Positions 8,031 through 16,242 of a stretch of 64,000 nt of DNA are shown one piece after another. Numbering within the stretch: position 1 is the first letter of the stretch; every line of letters begins with the position of its first letter. The stretch is from Vreelandella nigrificans. Its GTDB lineage: Bacteria > Pseudomonadota > Gammaproteobacteria > Pseudomonadales > Halomonadaceae. Made by a program: the position numbers and the translations under genes. The stretch lies in NCBI RefSeq assembly GCF_002374315.1, contig NZ_NWUX01000010.1:62001-126000 (forward strand), given 5' to 3'. Under the pieces are notes generated by a model. That model was given only the letters and a program-made list of their open reading frames with translations. It had not been told where the DNA came from and searched no databases.

Positions 8031-10009
8031 CAGAACCGCACCGTTACACCAGCAAAGTAACGCCGCCCTTCATCTGCCCGGCCATAGACGCTGGCATCGT
8101 CATTGGCCAAACGCTCATCGCCGATGTTTTCGACCCCCGCCTGTAGGCTAACGTTAGCGCTTACACCGTAATCGGCATACCAGTTCCACAACGTATATCC
8201 AGGGCGCTCATCCTCTCCTGCGGAGCGGTATTGAGATCCAATGTATTCCGTTTGCACCCGTGTCGTGAAGCTATGTGTCGGCGACCAAATCAGTGACGCA
8301 TTGGCACGGTGGCGGGAGCGATCAGGCAAACGCTCGTCGATTGTCCGATCCTGGGCATCCAGGTAGGTATAATTCGCTTCGGCACGCCACTGGGTGGTGA
8401 TATCGACACCCGTGGTTAATTCCACCCCCTGAAGGCGCGCCCTGGCCACGTTCTCGTACTCCAGGCAAACGCGACCCGGCTCGTTACAGGTCGGCTGGCG
8501 AACGGTTTCAATCAAGTTGCGAACATCATTATGGAAAACAGTGGCGCCAGCCGACCAGCGGCCGGGGGCATAAGTTACCCCCAGCTCATAGGACTGATTG
8601 GTTTCCGGTTCCAGGCTAGGGTTACCGCGAATGATGCCGCGCCCCCCCATGGCCGCACGCGACTCAAACTCGGCTGATAATTGCTTGAGGGTTGGCGCTT
8701 TAAAGCCACGCCCCGCTCCCGCTCGGAAGGTCAGCTCATCACTGGGGTGGTAGAGCAAATAGGCACGGGGACTAAACTCCCAACCAAACTCTTCATGGTT
8801 ATCAAAACGGCTCCCCAGCACTATTTCCCACTGCTCGTTGAGATAAATTTCATCTTGGCCGAACAGCGCAAAATGCGACTGTGATGCCTTTCCACGATTG
8901 TTGATATTGGGGTCTTCTAAGCTTTCTCGCCTGGCCTCTGCTCCTAACGTCAGCGCATGATAATCACCTGCCTGAAAGTCGACCTGTCCATCGAAAACAG
9001 TATCAACAAAACGATTAGGGCTCGTTGTGTCATTGCCATCACTACGCCAAGCGTCACGATCCAGGGTACTGCGATAAAGCCTGATCTGGCTGTTCCCCCA
9101 CTCCCAATCGCCGTAATGAGCGGCAGAGTAACGCCGCCGCTGAACATGGTTATCGGATTGATAGCGGCTACCCTGAGTGCCTCCCCTGACACCCTCCAGT
9201 GTTTCATTGCCTGCATCAACGGCAACGTCTATGCGCTGCAGTGCATCAGGTGTCCAGGTAAGCCCTACGTGGCCTGAGGTGACACGCTGATCATCCAGCG
9301 CGGTAAGATCGTTATTGTTGGCATCGCGTAGCGCGTCCCGCTGGCGGTATTCACCCCATGCATTAATGCCTAACGTGCCAGGAATCACCGGGCCACCCAC
9401 ATAAAAACCACTTTTATGTCCGTCGCCATCCAATCCGTGATCATTGATCAGCGCGTAGCTGCTAACCGACCCTTGCCACTCATCCGTGGCAGAACGAGTA
9501 ATAATATTGACAACCCCACCCAAGGCTTCCGAGCCATACAGCGATGACATCGGCCCACGGACGATTTCAACTCGCTCAATGGCCTCGGCTGGCACCCAGC
9601 CAAGCTCAAAATCGGAATGGGCAATGGCGGATGAAGAGGAGTTGATACGCTGCCCATCGACGAGTACCAGGGTGTGCTCGGAGCTCATACCACGAATCGA
9701 AATACCACGACGCCCCAAACCAACACTATCCAGATCAACACCCACACTGCCCCTAACAGCATCGGCCAGATCATTAATGGGGCGACGACGTAGCTCCTCC
9801 CCTTCCACCACGGTGACACTAGCCGGCGCATCGGTAATATCGCGTTCAGAAGCTGTTGCGGTGACAACGATTTGTGGCAACGCTCCGTTCTGAGATGAGC
9901 GCTCTCGCTCAGCCCCCACCGCTCGATCCCCTATCGACTGAGCCCAACTGGCACTCACTGGCATCAACGCCAATAGGCAGGTAATCGCGATATCACGCTT
10001 TTTGTTCAT
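8030..10009 (-). CDS. TonB-dependent outer-membrane receptor (BtuB/CirA type)
   Basis: 659-residue outer-membrane receptor. A signal peptide (residues 1-23, ending 'PVSASWAQ') is followed by a TonB box region ('ALPQIVVTATASERD'), the plug domain ('APASVTVVEGEELRRRPIND' and 'MSSEHTLVLVDGQRINS', 'EIVRGPMSSLYGSEALGG') and a 22-strand-type barrel ending in the aromatic C-terminus 'YFAGVTVRF'. It heads the operon with the CobN-like gene, so its cargo is probably a metal, metallophore or metal-tetrapyrrole rather than a classical siderophore. One extracellular-loop-like segment holds a Cys pair ('TCNEPGRVC'). A Zur-like palindrome 73 bases upstream of the start suggests induction by zinc shortage. 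Confidence 0.85.
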   Translation of the reverse strand: MNKKRDIAITCLLALMPVSASWAQSIGDRAVGAERERSSQNGALPQIVVTATASERDITDAPASVTVVEGEELRRRPINDLADAVRGSVGVDLDSVGLGRRGISIRGMSSEHTLVLVDGQRINSSSSAIAHSDFELGWVPAEAIERVEIVRGPMSSLYGSEALGGVVNIITRSATDEWQGSVSSYALINDHGLDGDGHKSGFYVGGPVIPGTLGINAWGEYRQRDALRDANNNDLTALDDQRVTSGHVGLTWTPDALQRIDVAVDAGNETLEGVRGGTQGSRYQSDNHVQRRRYSAAHYGDWEWGNSQIRLYRSTLDRDAWRSDGNDTTSPNRFVDTVFDGQVDFQAGDYHALTLGAEARRESLEDPNINNRGKASQSHFALFGQDEIYLNEQWEIVLGSRFDNHEEFGWEFSPRAYLLYHPSDELTFRAGAGRGFKAPTLKQLSAEFESRAAMGGRGIIRGNPSLEPETNQSYELGVTYAPGRWSAGATVFHNDVRNLIETVRQPTCNEPGRVCLEYENVARARLQGVELTTGVDITTQWRAEANYTYLDAQDRTIDERLPDRSRHRANASLIWSPTHSFTTRVQTEYIGSQYRSAGEDERPGYTLWNWYADYGVSANVSLQAGVENIGDERLANDDASVYGRADEGRRYFAGVTVRF

Positions 10010-10081
10010 CGTTCTCTTATCTCGATTGCTGAGTTTGAGGGGATTAGTGGTGTGTTTTTTCGAAGTGATTCTGTAAAAACA

Positions 10082-10097
10082 TTATGTAATAACATAA
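10082..10097. promoter_or_regulatory. Zur-like box upstream of the receptor/CobN operon
   Basis: TTATGTAATAACATAA reads, on the minus strand, TTATGTTATTACATAA: 6-base arms TTATGT/ACATAA with a 4-base centre. It differs at one base from the perfect palindrome at 29566-29581. Both fit the gammaproteobacterial Zur consensus core (ATGTTATA-TATAACAT-like). Position, about 73-88 bases upstream of the receptor start, suits a promoter operator. Zur itself is not in the window. Confidence 0.6.
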
Positions 10098-10407
10098 CAA
10101 TAATAACAACGAGGTCTGTCATGTGGATAGCGCTACTCTGGCCTAGACCACACCTAATTTATCTTAGCCACAAAGTGTCAGCATTCGATGTGTCGAACGC
10201 CCTACCATGGCGTCAACAGCTACTGCCCAGATAGCCGACTCCGGATTGGATTGGATTGGATTGGATTGAATAATACAGCCATCAGGAGACTTCTTAATCC
10301 GGTTTGCCTTCACGCTCTATGATGATACTTTCGCTATCTACATTATCTCGTCTTCCCCATGCCAAAGACGTAAGTGCCGCTACTAAAATAATCAGAGTTT
10401 AACGCCA
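10098..10407. other. Intergenic region between receptor operon and LysR gene
   Basis: Divergent spacer between the receptor operon and the LysR gene. It holds the pentanucleotide repeat at 10243-10267 and no convincing gene. The 60-codon frame at 10052-10234 has no ribosome site or recognisable product. No LysR-type T-N11-A site stands out. Confidence 0.5.
10243..10267. repeat. (GGATT)5 pentanucleotide microsatellite
   Basis: Five uninterrupted copies of GGATT, followed by a degenerate GAATAAT. It lies 141 bases upstream of the LysR start. Perfect five-copy pentamers are uncommon in bacterial spacers and can change length by slippage. Confidence 0.8.
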
Positions 10408-11313
10408 ATGAACCAACTACTCGCAATGCGCGCGTTTATCCGCGTGGTGGAAACCGGCTCATTTAGCCGGGCCGCTGAGCAGTTGGCACTCCCCCGCTCG
10501 ACCATTAGCAAGTTGATCATAGATCTTGAAACACATCTGGCGATTAAACTACTTAATCGCACCACTCGAAAAGTCGCCACCACGGCCGAAGGCGTGACGT
10601 ATTACCATCAAGCAGTGCGTCTGCTCATCGAGGTGGATGCGATGGACAACGCGGTGCGAACCAGCAAATCAAACCCTCAAGGGCACCTGCGCATTGATGC
10701 TCCCTCCACCTTTGCCACTAGCCTACTGATTCCCGCACTGAAAGCGTTTCAGCACGAATACCCCGATATTACCATTGCACTCGGGGTCAGCGACCGGGCT
10801 GTCAATATTGTCGGCGAAGGGGTGGACTGTGTTGTTCGCGCAGGCCGTCTCGATGAACAGGCTATGGTAGGTCGTCACTTAGTCGAGCTTGGCTATATGA
10901 CCTGCGCATCCCCCACCTACCTGGAGCGCTATGGAGTGCCCAGCCACCCAAACGAGCTTGAAACCCAGCACGCACGACTAGGCTACTTTATAGCGGCCAA
11001 CAACCAGCCGATGCCAATGGTGTTTGAGAGGGGGGCTGAGCGGCTTGAGATGGGCGGCGGAACCTACTCTGCCAATGATGGCAACGGTCTGTTGGCAATG
11101 ATGCTGGCAGGGCTAGGCATAGGTCAGCACTTCACCCGCTGCTTGCAACCCCATATCGATAGCGGCGAGCTGGTACCAGTGCTAACCGACTGGATACGGC
11201 CTGGCTTACCGTTTCATATCCTTTACCCACCCAACCGCCACCAAAGCGCTCGGCTAAAGGTATTTATCGAGTGGCTGCTGGCAACGTTTAGGGATAGGTA
11301 CCCAGCTATCTAA
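10408..11313 (+). CDS. LysR-family transcriptional regulator
   Basis: 301 residues. N-terminal winged HTH ('MRAFIRVVETGSFSRAAEQL' and 'RSTISKLIIDLETHLAIKLL', 'NRTTRKVATTAEG') and a periplasmic-binding-protein-like effector domain (from about 90, 'GHLRIDAPSTFATSLLIPAL', ending 'ARLKVFIEWLLATF'). It belongs to the CrgA/DsdC-like subgroup that often controls small oxidoreductase or transporter genes. No divergent target is adjacent: the upstream neighbour is the TonB receptor operon 398 bases away, and the downstream gene is the convergent ridA with a 4-base overlap of stop regions. Effector unknown. Confidence 0.85.
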   Translation: MNQLLAMRAFIRVVETGSFSRAAEQLALPRSTISKLIIDLETHLAIKLLNRTTRKVATTAEGVTYYHQAVRLLIEVDAMDNAVRTSKSNPQGHLRIDAPSTFATSLLIPALKAFQHEYPDITIALGVSDRAVNIVGEGVDCVVRAGRLDEQAMVGRHLVELGYMTCASPTYLERYGVPSHPNELETQHARLGYFIAANNQPMPMVFERGAERLEMGGGTYSANDGNGLLAMMLAGLGIGQHFTRCLQPHIDSGELVPVLTDWIRPGLPFHILYPPNRHQSARLKVFIEWLLATFRDRYPAI

Positions 11314-11711
11314 GCAATAATTGCCGTCACACGAATTTCAACGTGCATAGTGGGTAGTCCAAGCGCCTCGACACCGACTTGTGTCCAGATAGGCGCGTGA
11401 TTAGGCATGTAATAACGGTATAGGCGAGTCATCGTTTCGTTAACTTCCGGAGGGAAACCACCTACATGATAAGAGTTAACGTGAATCACGTGCTCCCAGC
11501 CAGCGCCTGCAGTTTTCAGGGTGCGCTCAACATTGCGAAATGCCTGCTCAATCTCTTCCACCAGCGAGGTTGATATTTGGAATTCATCATCCCAACCGCC
11601 TTGCCCTGATATCTCCACACGATTATCAACCTTAACCGCCTGAGAGTAATTCAATAGCTCTAGCGCCTTATCCCCATAACCGGGTGTCACAAAAAACTCA
11701 GGTTTACTCAT
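11310..11711 (-). CDS. RidA-family (YjgF/UK114) protein
   Basis: 133-residue RidA/YjgF superfamily protein. Typical members deaminate reactive enamine/imine intermediates; other subfamilies lack this activity. Landmarks are 'NYSQAVKVDNRVEISGQGGW', the central 'EEIEQAFRNVERTLKTAGAG' helix and the C-terminal 'MHVEIRVTAIIA', where the conserved Arg of the active site is in 'VEIRVTA'. The start is taken at ATG 11711 because GGAGAG lies 5 bases upstream; the longer frame from 11732 has no ribosome site. Its promoter region contains two near-identical 16-bp repeats. Convergent with the LysR gene, which may be its regulator. Confidence 0.85.
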   Translation of the reverse strand: MSKPEFFVTPGYGDKALELLNYSQAVKVDNRVEISGQGGWDDEFQISTSLVEEIEQAFRNVERTLKTAGAGWEHVIHVNSYHVGGFPPEVNETMTRLYRYYMPNHAPIWTQVGVEALGLPTMHVEIRVTAIIA

Positions 11712-11730
11712 GGTGCTCTCCAAGTGAATC

Positions 11731-11762
11731 AACGATGCAGCTTAGTAACGATGCTGCATAGT
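11731..11762. repeat. Two 16-bp direct repeats forming a dyad upstream of ridA
   Basis: AACGATGCAGCTTAGT (11731-11746) and AACGATGCTGCATAGT (11747-11762) are adjacent and differ at two bases. The same region gives an inverted repeat ATGCAGC (11735-11741) / GCTGCAT (11753-11759) with an 11-base spacer. It lies 20-51 bases upstream of the ridA start, where an operator or core promoter would be. The rest of 11763-12121 shows only the Fur-like site at 12005. Confidence 0.5.
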
Positions 11763-12004
11763 AAGGAGAGAGGCCAAGGTACAAAAGATGCGAAACCTGA
11801 CATGTCTGTGCATGGCTATGGATAATTGTATGGGTATTCGCTATCGAGGCCGAGGCGGTAATTCATTTCAGACAACTCTGACATCCAGCCACAGCCACGC
11901 TGTCCAAGAAGTAGGATGCTAGCCATTGCCCATTCTACTGGTCAATTTCACTGCCTCTTGGACTCACGCTACCTAAGTGTAATTTACACACCCCACACAA
12001 ACTT

Positions 12005-12024
12005 AATACTAAGAATTCTCATAC
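12005..12024. promoter_or_regulatory. Possible Fur box upstream of siderophore receptor
   Basis: AATACTAAGAATTCTCATAC contains the palindromic core of the 'AATGAGAATT-TTCTCA' type of Fur site, in an AT-rich promoter region about 100 bases upstream of the receptor start. The match is partial; gene function makes Fur control likely, but the exact site is uncertain. Confidence 0.35.
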
Positions 12025-12121
12025 ACATTTACATTCAATAATCATTTTTATATGATCATTCACCCTCAGCATGAGCAAATCTTCAAAAAAGCACCGTAAA
12101 AAGCGCGCCTCAGGGGATATT

Positions 12122-14338
12122 ATGAAAACGTCATCACCTCGTGTCTTAAGCACGGCACGATATCGTGTGCCTAACTATGCAGGCTTTGTTGGCGATCTTT
12201 CCTGGCGGTGCGCCACGTTAATCGCCGTTGCTTCTGCCTGTGTGCTTGCTGCAGGCAGCGCTGCAGCACAAACCGCTGATGCCAACAGCACGCAAGCGCT
12301 GGAAACCGTTACCATCACCGGCACAAATCTCTATGAAAACGTCGGCTATACCCGCAGAAGCACCAGTGCAGGCACCGGCCTAACGCTTAGCCAAAAAGAG
12401 CTACCCCAGGCGATCAGCATTATCACAGAACAACGCATACAAGATCAGAACCTGGACTCCATTGAAGCGGTACTAAGCAATACCACCGGCATTTCGGCAC
12501 GCCATCTGGACAGCGACCGCGTTGCCTTCTCATCTCGTGGTTTTCGCATCAACAGCTACCAGTACGATGGCATTCCCACGCTCAATACCGATAATCGCTG
12601 GTACTTCGGTGAAGGTCGGCTTAATACAGCCATCTACGACCGTGTTGAGGTCATTCGTGGCGCTAACGGGCTGGTAAGCGGTTCAGGTAACCCTGGCGCT
12701 TCGGTCAACTTCATACGCAAACATGCCGACAGCCACGAATTCACCGGTTCTGTTTCCGGCACCCTGGGCAGTTGGGATAAGCGTGGCAGCACTGTCGACC
12801 TGACGACCCCGCTAATCGCCTCTGGCGATGTGCGGGCGCGCTTTATCGGCGGTTACGAGGAAGGCGGCGCTCACCTTGACCGCCAAGACAAACGCCGCAC
12901 GTTTGGTTACGGCATCATCGATGCCGACCTGACGGAGTCCACAACACTCTCACTGGGCTTCGACTACCAGGATAGCCACACCTACTCCCCCACCTGGGGC
13001 GGTTTACCGCTGTGGTTCAGCAATGGCACGCCGACGAACTACTCACGCTCGTTTAGTGTGGCGCCAGATTGGTCTTACTACGATTTCGAGTCCGAGAAAG
13101 TCTTCGCTAACCTGGAGCACCGTTTCGATAACGATTGGCGCGTGCGTGTCGCCGCGGCTCATGAAAAAACCAGTATGGATGGTAAGTTGGCCTACCCCTA
13201 CGTTGAGGGAATGCTGCCTGACCAGATAGACGGTAGCGGCGTTGGGTTTCACACCGGCTGGAACCGAGGCGAGCGTACGGTTGATGCCGTTGATGTACTG
13301 GCCTCAGGGCCATTCACGCTACTTAGCCGCGAGCATGAGCTGGTGCTAGGCGGCAGCTACAGCGATCAGGAAAACAACTACGACAACCGCTTTATCTCTG
13401 GCATTTTTACCGTTGACGACTTCAACAACTGGGATGGTTCGGCCCCCAACGAAGGCTGGTCTGAATTTACGCCATCGGAAGCGTCCAGCGCGCGTCAGAA
13501 GGCGGTTTACACCGCTGGACGCTTCTCGCTATCTGATCCGCTAACGTTGATTGTTGGCGCACGCTACACCGAGTGGAATGGGATGACCCAATTCCACAAC
13601 CTTGATCGCCAGAGCCAGAGCGAAGTCACACCTTACGGTGGCCTAGTCTATGACTTCAACGACACTTACTCGGCATTTGCCAGCTATACCGAAATCTTCG
13701 AGCCACAGAACTACCGCGATAACAGCGGTAGCTACCTGGACCCCGTAGTGGGCAAGAACTACGAGACGGGTATCAAAGCGGCATGGTTCGATGGATTGCT
13801 GAGTGGCTCCTTCTCGGTGTTTCGTATTGAGCAAGACAATGTCGCCCAGGCTAACCCGCTTATCCCTGGACAGACCGAGACCACCTACTCCACCGCCAAT
13901 GGCGTGGTCAGCGAAGGCTTCGAGGTTGAGCTGAGTGGCGCAATCAGCGACGATCTTAATATGACCGTGGGTTACTCCCATTTCACCGCAAAGGCCAACG
14001 AAGGTACTTTCAATACCGATCAGCCACGTTCTCTGTTCAACCTGTTCGCAAGCTATAACGTGCCGCAACTGCGCGAGCTGACTGTGGGCGGCGGGGTGAA
14101 CTGGCAGAGCAGCCTCTTCGCCAGCGGCCTTACCACCCCGGCCGGTATCCCCAGCGAGTTCGAGCAAGGTAGCTATACCCTGGCCAATCTTTTCGGCCGC
14201 TATCAGTTCACACCTGAGCTGTCACTTCAGGTCAACATCAAGAATCTGTTCGACGAGAAGCATTACAGCCATATCAATGGCTACGGCGTCTATGGCGAAC
14301 CTCGCAGCATCACCTCTTCATTAACTTACGTTTTCTAG
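12122..14338 (+). CDS. TonB-dependent siderophore receptor (FpvA/FhuE-like)
   Basis: 738 residues from ATG 12122, which has AGGGG 6 bases upstream; the in-frame ATG at 12071 has none. A long positively charged leader precedes the signal helix ('ATLIAVASACVLAAGSAAAQ'). Then come the TonB box region ('ALETVTITGTN'), the plug ('LPQAISIITEQRIQDQNL', 'VLSNTTGISARHLDSDRVAF', 'VEVIRGANGLVSGSGNPGAS') and the barrel, ending 'YGEPRSITSSLTYVF' with the required terminal Phe. The 'RGANGLVSGSGNPGA' block is characteristic of hydroxamate-type siderophore receptors such as FhuE and FpvA. No siderophore synthesis genes are nearby, so it probably scavenges xenosiderophores. Monocistronic. Confidence 0.85.
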   Translation: MKTSSPRVLSTARYRVPNYAGFVGDLSWRCATLIAVASACVLAAGSAAAQTADANSTQALETVTITGTNLYENVGYTRRSTSAGTGLTLSQKELPQAISIITEQRIQDQNLDSIEAVLSNTTGISARHLDSDRVAFSSRGFRINSYQYDGIPTLNTDNRWYFGEGRLNTAIYDRVEVIRGANGLVSGSGNPGASVNFIRKHADSHEFTGSVSGTLGSWDKRGSTVDLTTPLIASGDVRARFIGGYEEGGAHLDRQDKRRTFGYGIIDADLTESTTLSLGFDYQDSHTYSPTWGGLPLWFSNGTPTNYSRSFSVAPDWSYYDFESEKVFANLEHRFDNDWRVRVAAAHEKTSMDGKLAYPYVEGMLPDQIDGSGVGFHTGWNRGERTVDAVDVLASGPFTLLSREHELVLGGSYSDQENNYDNRFISGIFTVDDFNNWDGSAPNEGWSEFTPSEASSARQKAVYTAGRFSLSDPLTLIVGARYTEWNGMTQFHNLDRQSQSEVTPYGGLVYDFNDTYSAFASYTEIFEPQNYRDNSGSYLDPVVGKNYETGIKAAWFDGLLSGSFSVFRIEQDNVAQANPLIPGQTETTYSTANGVVSEGFEVELSGAISDDLNMTVGYSHFTAKANEGTFNTDQPRSLFNLFASYNVPQLRELTVGGGVNWQSSLFASGLTTPAGIPSEFEQGSYTLANLFGRYQFTPELSLQVNIKNLFDEKHYSHINGYGVYGEPRSITSSLTYVF

Positions 14339-14379
14339 ACGTCCCGCCTTAATTGCGTGTTGCACTGCATCGTTGCCGT

Positions 14380-14406
14380 CTCCAGTTGGCTCGACGTCCA
14401 CTGGAG
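14380..14406 (+). terminator. Hairpin after the siderophore receptor gene
   Basis: CTCCAGT (14380-14386) pairs with ACTGGAG (14400-14406) around a 13-base loop, 42 bases after the stop codon. There is no strong U-run, only TCTATTCCC, so as an intrinsic terminator it is weak. Confidence 0.3.
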
Positions 14407-14437
14407 TCTATTCCCTCCTGAAAGAGTATTCGCTATC

Positions 14438-14458
14438 ATGTATCTTTTATAGTTACAT
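14438..14458. promoter_or_regulatory. Shared operator-like inverted repeat, methyltransferase promoter
   Basis: ATGTATC-TTTTATA-GTTACAT, arms pairing 6 of 7, lies 18 bases upstream of the methyltransferase start. A 17-base block (14434-14450, TATCATGTATCTTTTAT) is identical to 16144-16160 upstream of the facing flavoprotein gene. Candidate binding site for the Rrf2 protein encoded at 16.2-16.7 kb. Confidence 0.55.
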
Positions 14459-14476
14459 AAAGGCATTCGAAGAATT

Positions 14477-15181
14477 ATGGAACGCAAAGAGCTAGAAGCT
14501 ATTTTTGATCAGCAAGCCGCCACTTACGATCAACAGTGGAACAAACTGGCACCGGTCAAGGACGCAATGCACCTACTTATTGGCGCGGTGTTTTCCTCAC
14601 TTCCCAAGGATGCACGTGTACTCTGCATCGGAGCGGGAACCGGTGCAGAAATCCTCTATCTTTCCCAGCGTTTTACCGGGCATAACTTCACCGTTGTGGA
14701 GCCATCTATTGCCATGCTGGACGTATGCCGACGCCAAGCAGAGGAGCACGGAATCGCCTCCCGCTGTGAGTTTCACCATGGCTACCTGGACTCATTAGCG
14801 CCCTCGGCACCTTTTGATGCAGCGACTTCGCTTCTGGTCTCCCAGTTTATCCTGGAGCCAGAAGAGCGCTCGGCGTTTTTCCGAGCCATCGCCAAGCGGC
14901 TACGGCCGGGAGGGTATTTGGCTAGCGCCGACCTGGCCTCAGACATAGAGTCTCCAGCCTATCATTGTCTATTGGACACGTGGGTAAGGATGCTCAGCGC
15001 TGGAGAGGTGCCCGCTGATATGGTTGAGCGGTTTCGTACTATGTATGGCCGTGATGTAGCGGTTACGCCCCCCGAAGGTGTCAGTGCACTCATTGAATCG
15101 GGGGGGTTTAGTACACCGGTACCCTTTTACCAGGCTGGACTGGTGCATGCTTGGTATGCCACCCGTTTAAAGGATGTGTAG
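14477..15181 (+). CDS. Class I SAM-dependent methyltransferase
   Basis: 234 residues with the Rossmann methyltransferase core: motif I 'ARVLCIGAGTGAEILYLS' (about 47-64), the acidic ribose-binding residue in 'FTVVEPSIAMLDVC', and motif III-like 'RLRPGGYLASADL'. The UbiE/YcgJ-like 'Methyltransf_25' type fits, substrate unknown. It converges on the flavoprotein gene (17 bases between stops), and both have the same operator-like repeat, so they are probably co-regulated by the Rrf2 factor. Such trios could serve a stress or detoxification response, but nothing in the sequence identifies the substrate. Confidence 0.75.
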   Translation: MERKELEAIFDQQAATYDQQWNKLAPVKDAMHLLIGAVFSSLPKDARVLCIGAGTGAEILYLSQRFTGHNFTVVEPSIAMLDVCRRQAEEHGIASRCEFHHGYLDSLAPSAPFDAATSLLVSQFILEPEERSAFFRAIAKRLRPGGYLASADLASDIESPAYHCLLDTWVRMLSAGEVPADMVERFRTMYGRDVAVTPPEGVSALIESGGFSTPVPFYQAGLVHAWYATRLKDV

Positions 15182-15197
15182 CGGCTAAGTTAGCCGC

Positions 15198-16091
15198 TTA
15201 ACACCCAAACATCAGCGTACGGTGTGCGGAAAGCCCCGCCATAGCACCATCAGCTACCGAAAAGGAGACTGATCCCATGGCACGGGCCACATCACCGCAG
15301 GCGAATACACCGGGAACTGAGGTTGCCTGCAGCGCATCAGTTTTGACGATACTGCCCAAAGGTAACTCTTCAAGTTCACACCCCAATTGCGCCACCAGTG
15401 GACTAAGATGAATGCGCGGCGCGACGAATAACCCCGACAAGGGAAACACCCGGCCGTCCTGCATCATTAGCTCAACGCCATCTGCCTGCTCATCGAGACG
15501 TGCCGCTGCGCCATATTCTATCTGGGTGCCGCGTGCCTTTAACTGAGCTAACTGCTCAGCATTAGGTTCAAAGGCATCGTTAAGAAACAACGTCGTCGCG
15601 CCCCAGTCGGGCAGCATTAAGCCATGGTGCATCGCAAGCTCTGAGGTTGCCAGCACACCTATTCCCTCTTTTCCCAGCTCATAGCCGTGGCAATACGGGC
15701 AATGGAAAACGCTCTTACCCCACTGCTCGGCAAGCCCTGGCAAGCTTGGCAGTTCATCGGTAACGCCAGCAGCCAGGATAATGCGGCGCGCTTGGTAAGT
15801 GCTGCCATCGGCCAGCTCAACCAAGAAGTTATCCACTCCCCCCGTTACTGCTTCTACTTGCCCCGTACGCCACTCAACCGTTGGGTACTCCATCAACTGA
15901 CCACGAGCTTCCGCTGCTATCTCTGCAGGCGGCGTGCCGTCCTGAGTTAAAAACCCATGGGAGTGAGAGGCAAAACGGTTACGGGGTTGTCCTGCATCTA
16001 CTAGCAATATGTCCCGTCGCCCCCGGGCGAGCTGTAACCCTGCGGCCATGCCTGCGTAGCTACCACCAATAATTACTGTATCAAAACTCAT
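15198..16091 (-). CDS. NAD(P)/FAD-dependent oxidoreductase, thioredoxin-reductase-like
   Basis: 297 residues. The N-terminal FAD-binding motif is 'DTVIIGGSYAGMAAGLQLAR', the redox-active pair is 'HCPYCHGYELG' (about residues 130-140) and the second FAD motif is 'GVFACGDVARAMGSVSFSVA'. It matches the short thioredoxin-reductase-like family that includes holomycin/gliotoxin-type disulfide oxidases and bacterial YpdA/TrxB-like enzymes; the CPYC pair suggests dithiol-disulfide chemistry. The NADPH-binding glycine motif in the middle is weak ('GIGVLATSELAMHHG' in place of GxGxxA), as in the oxidase-type members that use oxygen. Shared operator with the facing methyltransferase gene. Confidence 0.75.
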   Translation of the reverse strand: MSFDTVIIGGSYAGMAAGLQLARGRRDILLVDAGQPRNRFASHSHGFLTQDGTPPAEIAAEARGQLMEYPTVEWRTGQVEAVTGGVDNFLVELADGSTYQARRIILAAGVTDELPSLPGLAEQWGKSVFHCPYCHGYELGKEGIGVLATSELAMHHGLMLPDWGATTLFLNDAFEPNAEQLAQLKARGTQIEYGAAARLDEQADGVELMMQDGRVFPLSGLFVAPRIHLSPLVAQLGCELEELPLGSIVKTDALQATSVPGVFACGDVARAMGSVSFSVADGAMAGLSAHRTLMFGC

Positions 16092-16147
16092 TGCTTTTGC
16101 TCCGATTGTGCTCAGCTTTGAAAGCCAATTCCTAACTCATCAATATC

Positions 16148-16168
16148 ATGTATCTTTTATTGATACAT
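16148..16168. promoter_or_regulatory. Shared operator-like inverted repeat, flavoprotein promoter
   Basis: ATGTATC-TTTTATT-GATACAT: perfect 7-base arms with a 7-base spacer, 57 bases upstream of the flavoprotein start. It is the better-conserved twin of 14438-14458. Confidence 0.6.
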
Positions 16169-16242
16169 TAAAAAGCACACAGAGGTCAAATCCGTAATAT
16201 TGGGGAACGCTGGCTAGCGTCAGTCAGGGAGACAGAGGGGTA

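Noticed and set aside
10243-10267. CRISPR or attachment site at the GGATT repeat
   Set aside because: A simple pentanucleotide repeat with no integrase, tRNA or matching copy in the window.
13643-14167. 174-codon minus-strand frame inside the siderophore receptor gene
   Set aside because: Antisense to clearly conserved TonB-barrel sequence and without a start signal; shadow of GC-rich third positions.
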